In this document: one piece after another, positions 18,914 to 27,510 of the stretch
Numbering within the stretch: the stretch's first letter is position 1
Layout of the letters: each line of letters starts with the position of its first letter
Origin: Paraglaciecola arctica BSs20135
GTDB lineage: Bacteria > Pseudomonadota > Gammaproteobacteria > Enterobacterales > Alteromonadaceae
Assembly: GCF_000314995.1 (NCBI RefSeq)
Contig: NZ_BAEO01000018.1
Coordinates: 1-64,000, forward strand
Reading direction: 5' to 3'
Length of the DNA stretch: 64,000 nucleotides
Program-made: the position numbers and the translations under genes
Notes under the pieces: generated by a model
The model's input: only the letters and a program-made list of their open reading frames with translations
What the model was told of the DNA's origin: nothing
The model's database searches: none

Positions 18914-19357
18914 ATGTTGAAAACCATATTAGTGCAAATTTCACTGGTTATTATGTTGATGGCGGGCAGCCCTTTTTATGCCCAAGCCATAGAAAAAATG
19001 AGTGCGGCTGATTTACAAGCTGTTTGCCAAGCGTTTGATAATAACAGTGAGTCTATGACAATCGATAAGGATCAATCACTTTGTGCAATGTATCTCAAAG
19101 GTTATCTGGCTGGAGAGAAACTATACCGCGCCGAGAAAATACCTGCAGCGACCTTTCGACAAAAAGCATTAGAGTCTCGTGCTGGTGGATTATTAGAAAA
19201 ATATCAATTAGCGGACGATGTTAGTTATTGCATTCCTAAGTCCTCAACCATTAAAGATATTGCCTTACTCATTAACAAGCAGAAACCTGCTAGCGATTCT
19301 TCAGCAGAAAGCTTGATAAAAAATGTATTAAAACAGAACTTTCAATGCAGCGAATAA
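18914..19357 (+). CDS. Rap1a/Tai-family exported protein
   Basis: This 147-aa protein starts with a signal peptide (LVQISLVIMLMAGSPFYAQA) and has four cysteines in the spacing typical of the Rap1a/Tai domain: VCQAF, LCAMYLKGYLAGE, SYCIPKSSTIKDI and FQCSE at the C-terminus. Family members include periplasmic immunity proteins against type VI amidase effectors such as Ssp1. No effector or T6SS gene is near, so it is either an orphan immunity protein or a housekeeping family member. It is preceded by AAGGAGAAG and diverges from the two-component system. Confidence 0.7.
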   Translation: MLKTILVQISLVIMLMAGSPFYAQAIEKMSAADLQAVCQAFDNNSESMTIDKDQSLCAMYLKGYLAGEKLYRAEKIPAATFRQKALESRAGGLLEKYQLADDVSYCIPKSSTIKDIALLINKQKPASDSSAESLIKNVLKQNFQCSE

Positions 19358-19448
19358 TGATAATAGCTATTCATCACTCAATGATTGTCCACCATTTATC
19401 CGCGGCATTAAAATTATTGCTTCAATCGAAAAATAGGGTGGGGATGTT

Positions 19449-19922
19449 ATGAACAAACACACTATTAGTCTGTTTTGTATTCTTGCGGTTTTATGGTTGT
19501 TCAACTCAGGAATATATACGCCGCTACTATTAATACTGGGGTTAGTGTCTATTGGCTTTGTTATATGGCTTTCGTTACGTATGGGCATAATTGATGACGA
19601 ATCCCAACCTTTACAGCTAAGCCGTAAATTACCCGCTTATTACTTTTGGCTTATCAAAAAAATTATCCAAAGCAATATTGATGTAGTGGTACTCGTCTGG
19701 CGTGGCAATGGCGCTATTAGCCCTTGTGTGGCGACCTTACCTATTGGACAACAAAGTGAAATAGCTAAAGTTATATATGCTAATTCGATCACCCTTACCC
19801 CCGGTACAGTGGCGATGAATATTGAAAATAATTCGGTGTTAATTCATTCATTAACGACTCACAGCATGGAAGAACTGAGAGAGGGTGACATGGCTCGTCA
19901 AGTCAGCCGGTTGGAGATGTAA
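19449..19922 (+). CDS. mnhE: Mrp-type cation/H+ antiporter subunit E
   Basis: This 157-aa protein has two N-terminal membrane helices and then a soluble domain with conserved MrpE motifs (IIQSNIDVVVLVWR, ANSITLTPGTVAMNIE, SVLIHSLTT). MrpE is a small subunit needed for activity or assembly of the multi-subunit Na+(Li+, K+)/H+ antiporter. It is the first gene of an operon whose ORFs abut or overlap through 26866. The next gene follows directly. Confidence 0.88.
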   Translation: MNKHTISLFCILAVLWLFNSGIYTPLLLILGLVSIGFVIWLSLRMGIIDDESQPLQLSRKLPAYYFWLIKKIIQSNIDVVVLVWRGNGAISPCVATLPIGQQSEIAKVIYANSITLTPGTVAMNIENNSVLIHSLTTHSMEELREGDMARQVSRLEM

Positions 19923-20195
19923 ATGTTAATTATGTTAGCGGTTGTATTGTTAACTGTGATGGTGATGGCATTAGCCAGAGCTTTGCTGGGACCCAGCATC
20001 TATGATCGCATTTTAGCGGTTAATTTGTTTGGCACTAAAACAGTGTTGTTAATTGCTGTTATGGGGTTTTTATTTGGTCGTCCTGATTTTCTTGATATTG
20101 CGCTGGTGTATGCGCTGATTAACTTTATTAGCATCATAGGTGTGTTGCGTTATTTCGAATATAGCGACAGCAAACGCATCGAAGGAGAGCCATGA
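19923..20195 (+). CDS. mnhF: Mrp-type antiporter subunit F
   Basis: This 90-aa protein has three membrane helices and the MrpF motif GPSIYDRILAVN, followed by DIALVYALINFISIIGVLRYFE. It begins at the base after the mnhE stop and overlaps mnhG by 4 bp. It is a small structural subunit of the antiporter complex. Confidence 0.88.
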   Translation: MLIMLAVVLLTVMVMALARALLGPSIYDRILAVNLFGTKTVLLIAVMGFLFGRPDFLDIALVYALINFISIIGVLRYFEYSDSKRIEGEP

Positions 20196-20512
20196 TGGAA
20201 TTGCTTCTTGATTTGATATCGGCTGTCTGTTTTATTTTAGGAGCATTGCTCATATTGTCAGGTGGTGTTGGCATTCTGCGCTTTCCCGACTTTTTCACCC
20301 GTATGCATGCTGCAGGGATCACAGAAACCTTGGCAACCAGTCTGATCCTGATTGGATTAATGTTGATTGCCGGTTGGGGATTGGTGCTGTTCAAATTAGT
20401 GCTGATATTGTTATTTATTCTGCTCACTAGTCCTACAGCCAGCCATGCTTTGGCTAAGTCTGCGCTGCACGGAAAACTCAAACCTATTCTTCACAACGAG
20501 CATTCAAAATAG
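20192..20512 (+). CDS. mnhG: Mrp-type antiporter subunit G
   Basis: This 106-aa three-helix protein carries the family signature GGVGILRFPDFFTRMHAAG (PDxxxRxHA). The C-terminal part contains LFILLTSPTASHALAKSAL, typical of MrpG. It overlaps mnhF by 4 bp. A 69-bp gap follows before the MbhD/E-MrpB fusion, the longest gap inside the operon. Confidence 0.88.
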   Translation: MMELLLDLISAVCFILGALLILSGGVGILRFPDFFTRMHAAGITETLATSLILIGLMLIAGWGLVLFKLVLILLFILLTSPTASHALAKSALHGKLKPILHNEHSK

Positions 20513-20581
20513 TTGCTCAGACGATAGTCTTTTTTAGCGATTTTAAGGAGAGATGAGATCTTACAGGTTTTCGATATTATA

Positions 20582-21574
20582 TTGCTACTGCTCTTGGTTG
20601 TGACTGCCATTGCCATTGCGCGTACTACTGATCTCTTTGCTGCGGTGATGCTAAGTGGTATCTACGGATTAGTGTCAGCCAGTTTTTTTGTGGCGCTGGA
20701 TGCCGTTGATGTTGCCTTTACTGAAGCTGCTGTAGGGGCGGGGATTTTTCCACTATTGATGCTGGTGGTGCTTGGCGTCACGGGACGTTATGAGAAAACC
20801 GCTTTAAAACCCCAAAAAGCTGCGCTTATGAAAAAAGTGGCTGTGGTTATTACTATGGTGATAACTGGAGGTTTATTGATATTAGGTACTATGGATATGC
20901 CGGCTTTTGGAGATCCCGAGGCTCCGGCGCAGCAACACGTCAATATTCGCTACATTGAGCAATCTCCAGAGGAGATTGGCATACCTAATATGGTTACTTC
21001 AGTTTTAGCCAGCTATCGTGGCTATGACACACTTGGGGAAGTCCTCGTTATATTTACTGCTGCTATGGGTGTCTTGGCTTTGTTTTCTAGCCAACTTTTT
21101 GTGACACGTAAATTATCAGTCAAGATTAAAAAAGACGATATGCATGATCACAACGTACTGCGGATTGTCAGCAAGATCTTGATCCCATTAATTTTATTGT
21201 TTGCTTTTTATGTGCAGTTTCATGGTGAGTATGGCCCTGGAGGTGGTTTCCAAGCGGGAGTTATCTTTGCGGCAGGGATTATTCTCTACACCATGCTGTA
21301 TGGATTAGATAAGGCCAGACAAGTGATTAAACCCGGTGTTTTGCGAGTGCTTTGTGCCTTGGGTGTCTTTATCTATGGATGTACAGGTGTGGTTAGCATG
21401 TTGTCAGGGGGCAATTTCCTTGATTATTCGGTACTGGCTAGTGATCCGATTATCGGTCAACACCTTGGGATCTTGGTTATTGAATTGGGAGTTGGTATCA
21501 CAATCGCCGCTGGGATGATTTTGATTTTCTTTGCCTTTTCTCATCAGGCTGAGTCTCAGCTAGGGGAGGAATAA
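20582..21574 (+). CDS. mnhB: Fused MbhD-MbhE-MrpB antiporter subunit
   Basis: This protein of about 330 aa has three parts. Residues 1-80 hold the DUF4040/MbhD helices (DLFAAVMLSGIYGLVSA, AFTEAAVGAGIFPLL). The middle is MbhE-like (VTSVLASYRGYDTLGEVLVIFTAAMG). The C-terminal half is MrpB (FYVQFHGEYGPGGGFQAG). In classical Mrp the first two are the C-terminus of MrpA. The start is uncertain: the first canonical codon is TTG at 20582, inside the first helix. The Shine-Dalgarno AAGGAG (20545-20550) instead sits 7 nt before an in-frame ATC at 20558. ATG at 20553 is out of frame. Confidence 0.82.
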   Translation: MLLLLVVTAIAIARTTDLFAAVMLSGIYGLVSASFFVALDAVDVAFTEAAVGAGIFPLLMLVVLGVTGRYEKTALKPQKAALMKKVAVVITMVITGGLLILGTMDMPAFGDPEAPAQQHVNIRYIEQSPEEIGIPNMVTSVLASYRGYDTLGEVLVIFTAAMGVLALFSSQLFVTRKLSVKIKKDDMHDHNVLRIVSKILIPLILLFAFYVQFHGEYGPGGGFQAGVIFAAGIILYTMLYGLDKARQVIKPGVLRVLCALGVFIYGCTGVVSMLSGGNFLDYSVLASDPIIGQHLGILVIELGVGITIAAGMILIFFAFSHQAESQLGEE

Positions 21575-21924
21575 TGTTTTTTGACTTATACAATTATTGG
21601 ATAGTCTTCGTTTTAATGATGATCGGTTTATATATGGTTATAAACCAAAGCAACCTGATTAAAAAATTGATTGGGCTGAATATTTTTCAAACATCGGTAT
21701 TCATATTTTATATCAGTGTAGGCAAGGTAAACGGAGGTAGTGCACCGATTTTCTCGAGTACAGAAACCCTTTATTCTAATCCATTACCCCATGTACTTAT
21801 CCTGACGGCTATTGTGGTCGGTATCGCCACCATGGCGCTAGCGTTGGCGCTGGTAGTCAGGATCAAAAAGGCTTACGGCACAGTGGAAGATTCTGAATTA
21901 CAGGAGAAGGATCCCAAGTGTTAG
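21574..21924 (+). CDS. mnhC: Mrp-type antiporter subunit C (NuoK-like)
   Basis: This 116-aa three-helix NuoK homologue has LIGLNIFQTSVFIFYIS and then PLPHVLILTAIVVGIATMALALALVVRI, the conserved MrpC/NuoK helices. It starts on the last base of the preceding stop codon (TAATG) and overlaps the next gene by 7 bp. Confidence 0.9.
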   Translation: MFFDLYNYWIVFVLMMIGLYMVINQSNLIKKLIGLNIFQTSVFIFYISVGKVNGGSAPIFSSTETLYSNPLPHVLILTAIVVGIATMALALALVVRIKKAYGTVEDSELQEKDPKC

Positions 21925-23405
21925 ATCATTTACCTATTTTACAAGTGATTGTGCCCTTGTTGGCTGCACCTGCTTGTCTGTTATTAAATAAACCCAGGAT
22001 ATCTTGGTTGTTTGCTTGTTTTGCAGCTGTGATTTCACTGCTAATCAGTGCCGCATTGCTGAATCAAGTGCAACATAGTGGTGTTATCAGTTACATGCTC
22101 GGTGGCTGGGAAGCCCCTTGGGGAATTGAATATCGTATTGATTTACTGTCAGCCTATGTATTACTGATAGTCAGCGCAATCGGCACTATTGTTTTGCTGG
22201 CCGCGAATACGGGTATCCGTAATGAAATTGATGAAGACAAACAAAGTCTATTTTATGTGCTGTATTTACTTTGTATGGCGGGTTTATTAGGTATTGTTGC
22301 TACAGGCGACATATTTAATGTGTTTGTGTTTTTAGAAATATCTTCACTGGCTACTTATGCATTAGTGGCTTTTGGCCGTGATCGCCGCGCGCTGCTGACG
22401 GCTTACCAATATTTAATTGTTGGTACTATAGGTGCCACCTTTTTGTTGATGGGTATAGGTTTGTTATATAGCTTAACCGGTACCTTAAATATGCAAGATA
22501 TTGCTAATCGCCTGCCATTGGTTAGTGAAACCAGCACGGCTTATACCGCCTTTGTGTTTATGATTGTGGGTGTTGCGTTAAAGCTTGCTTTGTTTCCGCT
22601 GCATCTATGGCTACCCAATACTTATACTTATGCCCCTTCGATCGTTACCGCTTTTTTAGCGGCGACCGCTACAAAAGTCGCGATATATCTGTTGATCCGT
22701 TTGCATTTCTCAATCTTCGGAGATGATTTTGGTGGCGGTGTGATCCAGACCGTTTTTATCGCCCTTGGGCTGCTGAGTGTGTTTGTTGCTTCTACAGTTG
22801 CTATTAAGCAGCCGAACATAAAACGTTTATTTGCTTATTCCAGTGTCGCGCAAATTGGTTACATGATCATTGGTATCGGCATTGGTACTAGCCTTGGATT
22901 ACAAGGAACCTTATTACATTTGTTTAATCATGCGTTGATGAAAGGGGCTTTGTTTCTAGCGCTGGCTGCTGTTGTTTACCGTATTGGAAGTACAGATCGC
23001 GCTTGTTTTAATGGCTTAGCTAAACATATGCCTTGGACTATGGCTGCGGTTGTTATTGCAGGCTTAAGTCTAATTGGTGTTCCTCTTACTGTCGGTTTTA
23101 TCAGTAAATGGTATTTGGTACTCGCTAGTTTACAAAGTGGGCTTTGGCCGGTGGCATTACTGATAGTAATAGGCTCATTGTTGGCGGTTTATTATGTATG
23201 GACATTGGTAGAGAGTGCCTATTTTGGCAAAGCAGATCCCTCATTAAATTCAGCGTCCTCGCCACCCATCAAAGAAGCACCCTTAGGTCTACTGATCCCC
23301 TTGTGGATATTGGTATTAGCCAATGTGTATTTTGGAATAGACACACGACTTCCCCTAGAAGCCAGTGCTCAAGCGGCTAATATGCTGATGGGAGCAGGCC
23401 AATGA
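21918..23405 (+). CDS. mnhD: Mrp-type antiporter subunit D (NuoN/M-like proton channel)
   Basis: This 495-aa protein has about 14 membrane helices. It shows the proton-antiporter core motifs FVFLEISSLATYALVAFG (Glu in TM5) and ALKLALFPLHLWLPNTYTYAPSIVTAFLAATATKVAIY (Lys in TM7, broken helix and a further Lys). It starts with GTG after the ribosome site GGAGAAGG. This is the most MrpD-like of the three large subunits in the operon. Confidence 0.88.
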   Translation: MLDHLPILQVIVPLLAAPACLLLNKPRISWLFACFAAVISLLISAALLNQVQHSGVISYMLGGWEAPWGIEYRIDLLSAYVLLIVSAIGTIVLLAANTGIRNEIDEDKQSLFYVLYLLCMAGLLGIVATGDIFNVFVFLEISSLATYALVAFGRDRRALLTAYQYLIVGTIGATFLLMGIGLLYSLTGTLNMQDIANRLPLVSETSTAYTAFVFMIVGVALKLALFPLHLWLPNTYTYAPSIVTAFLAATATKVAIYLLIRLHFSIFGDDFGGGVIQTVFIALGLLSVFVASTVAIKQPNIKRLFAYSSVAQIGYMIIGIGIGTSLGLQGTLLHLFNHALMKGALFLALAAVVYRIGSTDRACFNGLAKHMPWTMAAVVIAGLSLIGVPLTVGFISKWYLVLASLQSGLWPVALLIVIGSLLAVYYVWTLVESAYFGKADPSLNSASSPPIKEAPLGLLIPLWILVLANVYFGIDTRLPLEASAQAANMLMGAGQ

Positions 23406-24886
23406 ATTTATCTGCCGAAATGTTGATCCAGCTTATTATTCTATTACCTCTAGCGGCAGCTGCTGGGGTATTGGTAATGCATCGCCATCCTAATATCAGA
23501 GAGGCAATATCTTTAACCATAGCGGTTAGTGTTTTTATATTAGTTTACACCTTGTACCAGCAAATCATCAGCGGTCAAACGGCGATGGTGACTTGGACAA
23601 CTATCCTACCTGGGCTCAGTATCAGTTTTAAAACCGAAGCATTAAGTGTGTTATTTGCGCTTATCGCTAGTTTCTTATGGATTGTCACTACCTTATATGC
23701 CATCGGTTATATGCGTAGCCACGAAGAACAAAATCAAACCCGATTCTATACGTTTTTTGCTATATCTATAGCGGCTGTAATGGCCATCGCATTTTCTGAA
23801 AACTTGTTCACTCTGTTTATCTTTTATGAAGTGCTGACACTGGCGACTTATCCGCTGGTCACTCACGCGGGCACTGAAAAAGCGCAGCAGGGTGGTAGAA
23901 CTTATCTGCGGATATTACTCGGTACTTCTATTGTATTTTTCCTACCGGCGCTAATTGGCACTTGGGCGATTGCCGGTAATTTGTCCTTTACAGTTGGTGG
24001 CGTATTTGCTGATGACACCCCGTCATTATGGCTGGCTGTTTTGTTGGTGATGTTCGTTTTTGGTATTGGTAAGGCGGCCATGATGCCTTTCCATCGTTGG
24101 TTACCAGCAGCTATGGTGGCACCAACACCGGTTAGTGCATTGTTACATGCGGTAGCCGTAGTGAAGGCTGGTGTATTTACGTTAATGAAAACAGTGGTGT
24201 TTATATTTGGAATGGATAATGTGGGAGAGCTAATTACTACAGACTTCCTACTATATCTGGCCGCCTTTACGATTTTAGCCTCTTCTTTAATTGCGATGCG
24301 CCAAGACAATCTAAAAGCCCGCTTGGCGTATTCAACCATTAGTCAGCTCGCTTATATTAGTTTGGGCGTATTGCTGGCAACCGAGGCCGGTTTAATCGGC
24401 AGTAGTATGCATATTGCTATGCACGCTTTTGGCAAGATCACTTTGTTCTTTTGTGCCGGTGCTATTTTGGTGGTCAGCCATAAAACTGAAATCAGTCAAA
24501 TGGCGGGACTAGGCCGTAAAATGCCGATTACTATGATTGCGTTTTTTATTGCTTCTTTAAGTATTATTGGCTTGCCGCCTACTGGCGGAAGTTGGAGCAA
24601 ATATTATTTATTACTCGGCACTTTAGAAACCGAACATTGGGTATTAATGGCGGTATTGATGATTAGTTCATTACTCAATATTGCTTACTTGTTGCCTATT
24701 CCAATTCGTGGGTTTTTCCCTGGGAAACAGGCGACGTCTCAAGCTGGTGATGCACCCGAAAAAATCCAAGAAGCACCGCTGCCTGCGCTTATTGCAATAA
24801 TCATTACCACTTTGGGTTGTCTCGTGTTGTTCTTTTACCCACAACCCTTGTTTGAGCTGGCGAAGATGGTTGGAGTCGCATCATGA
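23402..24886 (+). CDS. Proton-antiporter membrane subunit (NuoL/NuoM family)
   Basis: This 494-aa protein has about 14 helices and contains FIFYEVLTLATYPLVTHAG and GIGKAAMMPFHRWLPAAMVAPTPVSALLHAVAVVKAG. The latter is closest to the NuoL/M/MrpA core motif (PTPVSALLHA). It lacks the long MrpA C-terminal extension, whose parts are instead in the 20582 gene. It may therefore be the MrpA-N equivalent. It overlaps both neighbours by 4 bp. Confidence 0.82.
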   Translation: MNLSAEMLIQLIILLPLAAAAGVLVMHRHPNIREAISLTIAVSVFILVYTLYQQIISGQTAMVTWTTILPGLSISFKTEALSVLFALIASFLWIVTTLYAIGYMRSHEEQNQTRFYTFFAISIAAVMAIAFSENLFTLFIFYEVLTLATYPLVTHAGTEKAQQGGRTYLRILLGTSIVFFLPALIGTWAIAGNLSFTVGGVFADDTPSLWLAVLLVMFVFGIGKAAMMPFHRWLPAAMVAPTPVSALLHAVAVVKAGVFTLMKTVVFIFGMDNVGELITTDFLLYLAAFTILASSLIAMRQDNLKARLAYSTISQLAYISLGVLLATEAGLIGSSMHIAMHAFGKITLFFCAGAILVVSHKTEISQMAGLGRKMPITMIAFFIASLSIIGLPPTGGSWSKYYLLLGTLETEHWVLMAVLMISSLLNIAYLLPIPIRGFFPGKQATSQAGDAPEKIQEAPLPALIAIIITTLGCLVLFFYPQPLFELAKMVGVAS

Positions 24887-25185
24887 AAACAGAAAAACAG
24901 TATTTATTTGATAACCCCAAAAACATAAAAAGAGTGCTGCACGGCTTGTATATCTGTTGTGCATTGTTGGTCGTTCTCGATTTTGTAATAAACCGTAAGG
25001 TTTATCATAGCTGGGAAAACCTCTGGGCCTTTTACCCTATCTACGGTTTTGTTGGCTGTGTGGTATTAGTATTTGTTGCCAGATGGATGCGGGTATTACT
25101 GATGCGCGACGAAGATTATTACGATCCGCCAGAATCAACAGAAGTGTCAGAATCATCCGAAGGAGATAAACATGTTCGGGACTGA
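24883..25185 (+). CDS. Small two-helix membrane protein in the Mrp operon
   Basis: This 100-aa protein has two hydrophobic helices (LYICCALLVVLDFVI and YPIYGFVGCVVLVFVA) and a charged C-terminal tail. It is not one of the seven classical Mrp subunits. It overlaps the preceding gene by 4 bp and the following one by 14 bp, so its translation is coupled to the complex. It is probably an accessory subunit; I do not recognise a named family. Confidence 0.7.
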   Translation: MKTEKQYLFDNPKNIKRVLHGLYICCALLVVLDFVINRKVYHSWENLWAFYPIYGFVGCVVLVFVARWMRVLLMRDEDYYDPPESTEVSESSEGDKHVRD

Positions 25186-26866
25186 AATGGCTCCTTTTGT
25201 GATATTTTTTGTAGCTGCATTGCTTGCTGCCGTAACTCATGGTTGGCTGCGCGGAGCAATTATGCTTGCCGCTCCTATTCTGGGTGCCATTAACTTATGG
25301 ATGACGTCAGAAGGCAGTTATTGGGGAGTATCTCTACTCGACTTTGAACTGAATATATTGCGTGTTGATAGGTTGGCCATATTGTTTGGTTATCTATTCC
25401 ATCTCGCTGCATTTATTGCCATTGTGTATTCATTACACTTACGCGATCGCATGCAACAAACCGCCAGTATGTTGTACGCAGGGAGTGCTTTAGGGGCAGT
25501 TTTTGCTGGTGATTTGTTAACGCTCTTTGTGTTTTGGGAATTACTGGCGATCACCTCGGTATTTCTGATTTGGGCAAGGCGTACTACTCAATCTTATCAC
25601 GCAGGTATGCGGTATTTATTGTTTCAAGTGATATCAGGTTTGCTGTTGCTAGGAGGCATTATTGCCTACGCTCATTTTTCTGGCTCGATCGTTTTTGACG
25701 AAATCGGTTTATCAGGTTTACATGGTTGGTTAATATTTATTGCTTTGGGCATTAAATGCGGCTTTCCATTTTTGCATAATTGGCTAACTGATGGATACCC
25801 AGAAGCCACTCCCACAGGTACGGTTTTTCTTAGCGCCTTTACCACTAAAGTGGCGATTTATGCCTTAGCTCGTGGTTACCCTGGTACCGAATTGCTGGTG
25901 TATATCGGTGCGGCTATGACTTGTTTCCCAATATTCTTTGCCGTTATCGAAAATGACTTACGTCGCGTGTTGGCCTACAGCCTAATCAATCAGCTCGGTT
26001 TTATGGTGGTGGGTATTGGTATTGGTACCGCGCTGGCGATTAATGGTGCCGTGGCCCACGCCTTTAACGATGTTATTTTTAAAGGCTTGTTGTTTATGTC
26101 TATGGGCGCAGTTCTGCATGTTACCGGTAAAATTAACGGTTCTGAACTGGGGGGGTTGTACAAGACCATGCCCAAAACCACTATTTTGTGCATCATTGGC
26201 GCAGCATCGATTTCGGCCTTCCCGCTGTTTAGTGGTTTTGTGAGTAAATCGATGATCATGAGTGCTGCTTTGAATAATGATCATACATGGGTGTGGTTAA
26301 TGTTGCTGTTCGCCTCGGCAGGGGTGTTCCATCATGCAGGGATTAAAATTCCCTACTTTGCTTTCTTTGCCCATGACTCTGGTATACGTGCCAAAGAGCC
26401 GCCGCTTAATATGTTATTAGCCATGACAATTGCGGCAACCTTGTGTATTACCATAGGTATTTTCCCTGATTTATTGTATCAATTATTACCATACGATATG
26501 GATTACAACCCTTACGATGCCACACACGTGTTAGCACAAACTCAATTGCTATTTTTCTCGGCTCTGGCATTTGTATGGCTAAATTTATACAAAATGTATC
26601 CGCCAGAATTAAAATCTGTGAATCTGGAAGTGGATTGGTTATACCGTCGTTTAATACCACGGACACTGCAACGGTTAGCGGATGTTAAAGATGTTTGTGT
26701 ACAACAAATGAGTAGAGTGAGTGCGCGTCATCTGCCGCAATTGACAAATTACTTATCGAAATATTATGCCCCTCAGGGAATATTAGCTAAAACATCCTCT
26801 ACTGGCACAGCTGTTATGTGGATAATGTTAATGCTGCTAGCTTATCTGTTGATCAGCTTATATTAA
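25172..26866 (+). CDS. Third NuoL/M/N-like proton-antiporter subunit
   Basis: This 564-aa protein has about 14 helices plus a C-terminal extension ending in another helix (TAVMWIMLMLLAYLLISLY). Core motifs are LFVFWELLAITSVFLIWARR and GIKCGFPFLHNWLTDGYPEATPTGTVFLSAFTTKVAIYALA. The C-terminal extension contains LEVDWLYRRLIPRTLQRL, like the tail of some MrpD/HyfB relatives that interacts with neighbouring subunits. It is the last gene of the operon. Confidence 0.82.
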   Translation: MFGTEMAPFVIFFVAALLAAVTHGWLRGAIMLAAPILGAINLWMTSEGSYWGVSLLDFELNILRVDRLAILFGYLFHLAAFIAIVYSLHLRDRMQQTASMLYAGSALGAVFAGDLLTLFVFWELLAITSVFLIWARRTTQSYHAGMRYLLFQVISGLLLLGGIIAYAHFSGSIVFDEIGLSGLHGWLIFIALGIKCGFPFLHNWLTDGYPEATPTGTVFLSAFTTKVAIYALARGYPGTELLVYIGAAMTCFPIFFAVIENDLRRVLAYSLINQLGFMVVGIGIGTALAINGAVAHAFNDVIFKGLLFMSMGAVLHVTGKINGSELGGLYKTMPKTTILCIIGAASISAFPLFSGFVSKSMIMSAALNNDHTWVWLMLLFASAGVFHHAGIKIPYFAFFAHDSGIRAKEPPLNMLLAMTIAATLCITIGIFPDLLYQLLPYDMDYNPYDATHVLAQTQLLFFSALAFVWLNLYKMYPPELKSVNLEVDWLYRRLIPRTLQRLADVKDVCVQQMSRVSARHLPQLTNYLSKYYAPQGILAKTSSTGTAVMWIMLMLLAYLLISLY

Positions 26867-27510
26867 CCTGAACTTGGAGTCATAAAGTCCAACATCTTGG
26901 TTGAACTTGTTCTCATTAGCTCGATATTGAGAACAAGTTCGTTTTGATAAACGCGATAGTATCAGCACTCAAAACATTCATTGTCCTAGTTAATCAATAA
27001 TAACTTTCTAACAAACTTTTTTGTCTAAATTACTTTTAAGAATGCGCTACTGAGTAGCCTGAGCTCAGGTTACGATAATACCAAGGGTCTTATTACAGTG
27101 GCGGGGAAATCATGATTTTGGTATATTCTAGTAAAAGTAGCTATTTTTATGGAAGTCTATTTAACCTGAACTTGGGTTAAAACGTGCCGCTGCCTCTGAA
27201 GTAACTATAAAATATACTGCCTAAAAAACGTGTAAAGGGATTAAATCCTATGTTGCACACAACTTCTCTAATATCTGTTTTTCCCGCGTATTATAATAAC
27301 CCTAATAGGTGTTTGTTTTTATTCTGGATGAAGTGATTACGATTGATATTATTTTCTAGATAGTTGCATCATAAAGGATGCTAGAAATATAGGAGTTTTA
27401 TACTAGCTAGCAAATTACTAATTAAATGAATAACTTATGGACCAGTATAAAAAGGGCACCAATGAGTAGGATGTAAACTATTAGATATTTTATATGGAGG
27501 ACAAATATTA
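26867..27510. other. Long AT-rich gene-free stretch between the two antiporter units
   Basis: Besides the terminator hairpin it has the motif TTAACCTGAACTTGG twice, at the Mrp stop codon (from 26866) and near 27160, and TGAGCTCAGGTTA near 27059. The last 200 bp are very AT-rich and must carry the promoter of the K+/H+ antiporter gene. No ORF with a ribosome binding site was seen. Confidence 0.45.
26903..26945 (+). terminator. Probable terminator of the Mrp operon
   Basis: GAACTTGTTCTCA (26903-26915) pairs perfectly over 13 bp with TGAGAACAAGTTC (26928-26940). The 12-nt loop is followed by GTTTT. It sits 37 bp after the last stop codon. Confidence 0.65.

Noticed and set aside
23902-24339. 145-codon minus-strand frame inside the Mrp operon
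   Set aside because: It lies entirely inside a clear NuoL/M-type gene on the other strand and is low-complexity basic sequence typical of an antisense shadow.
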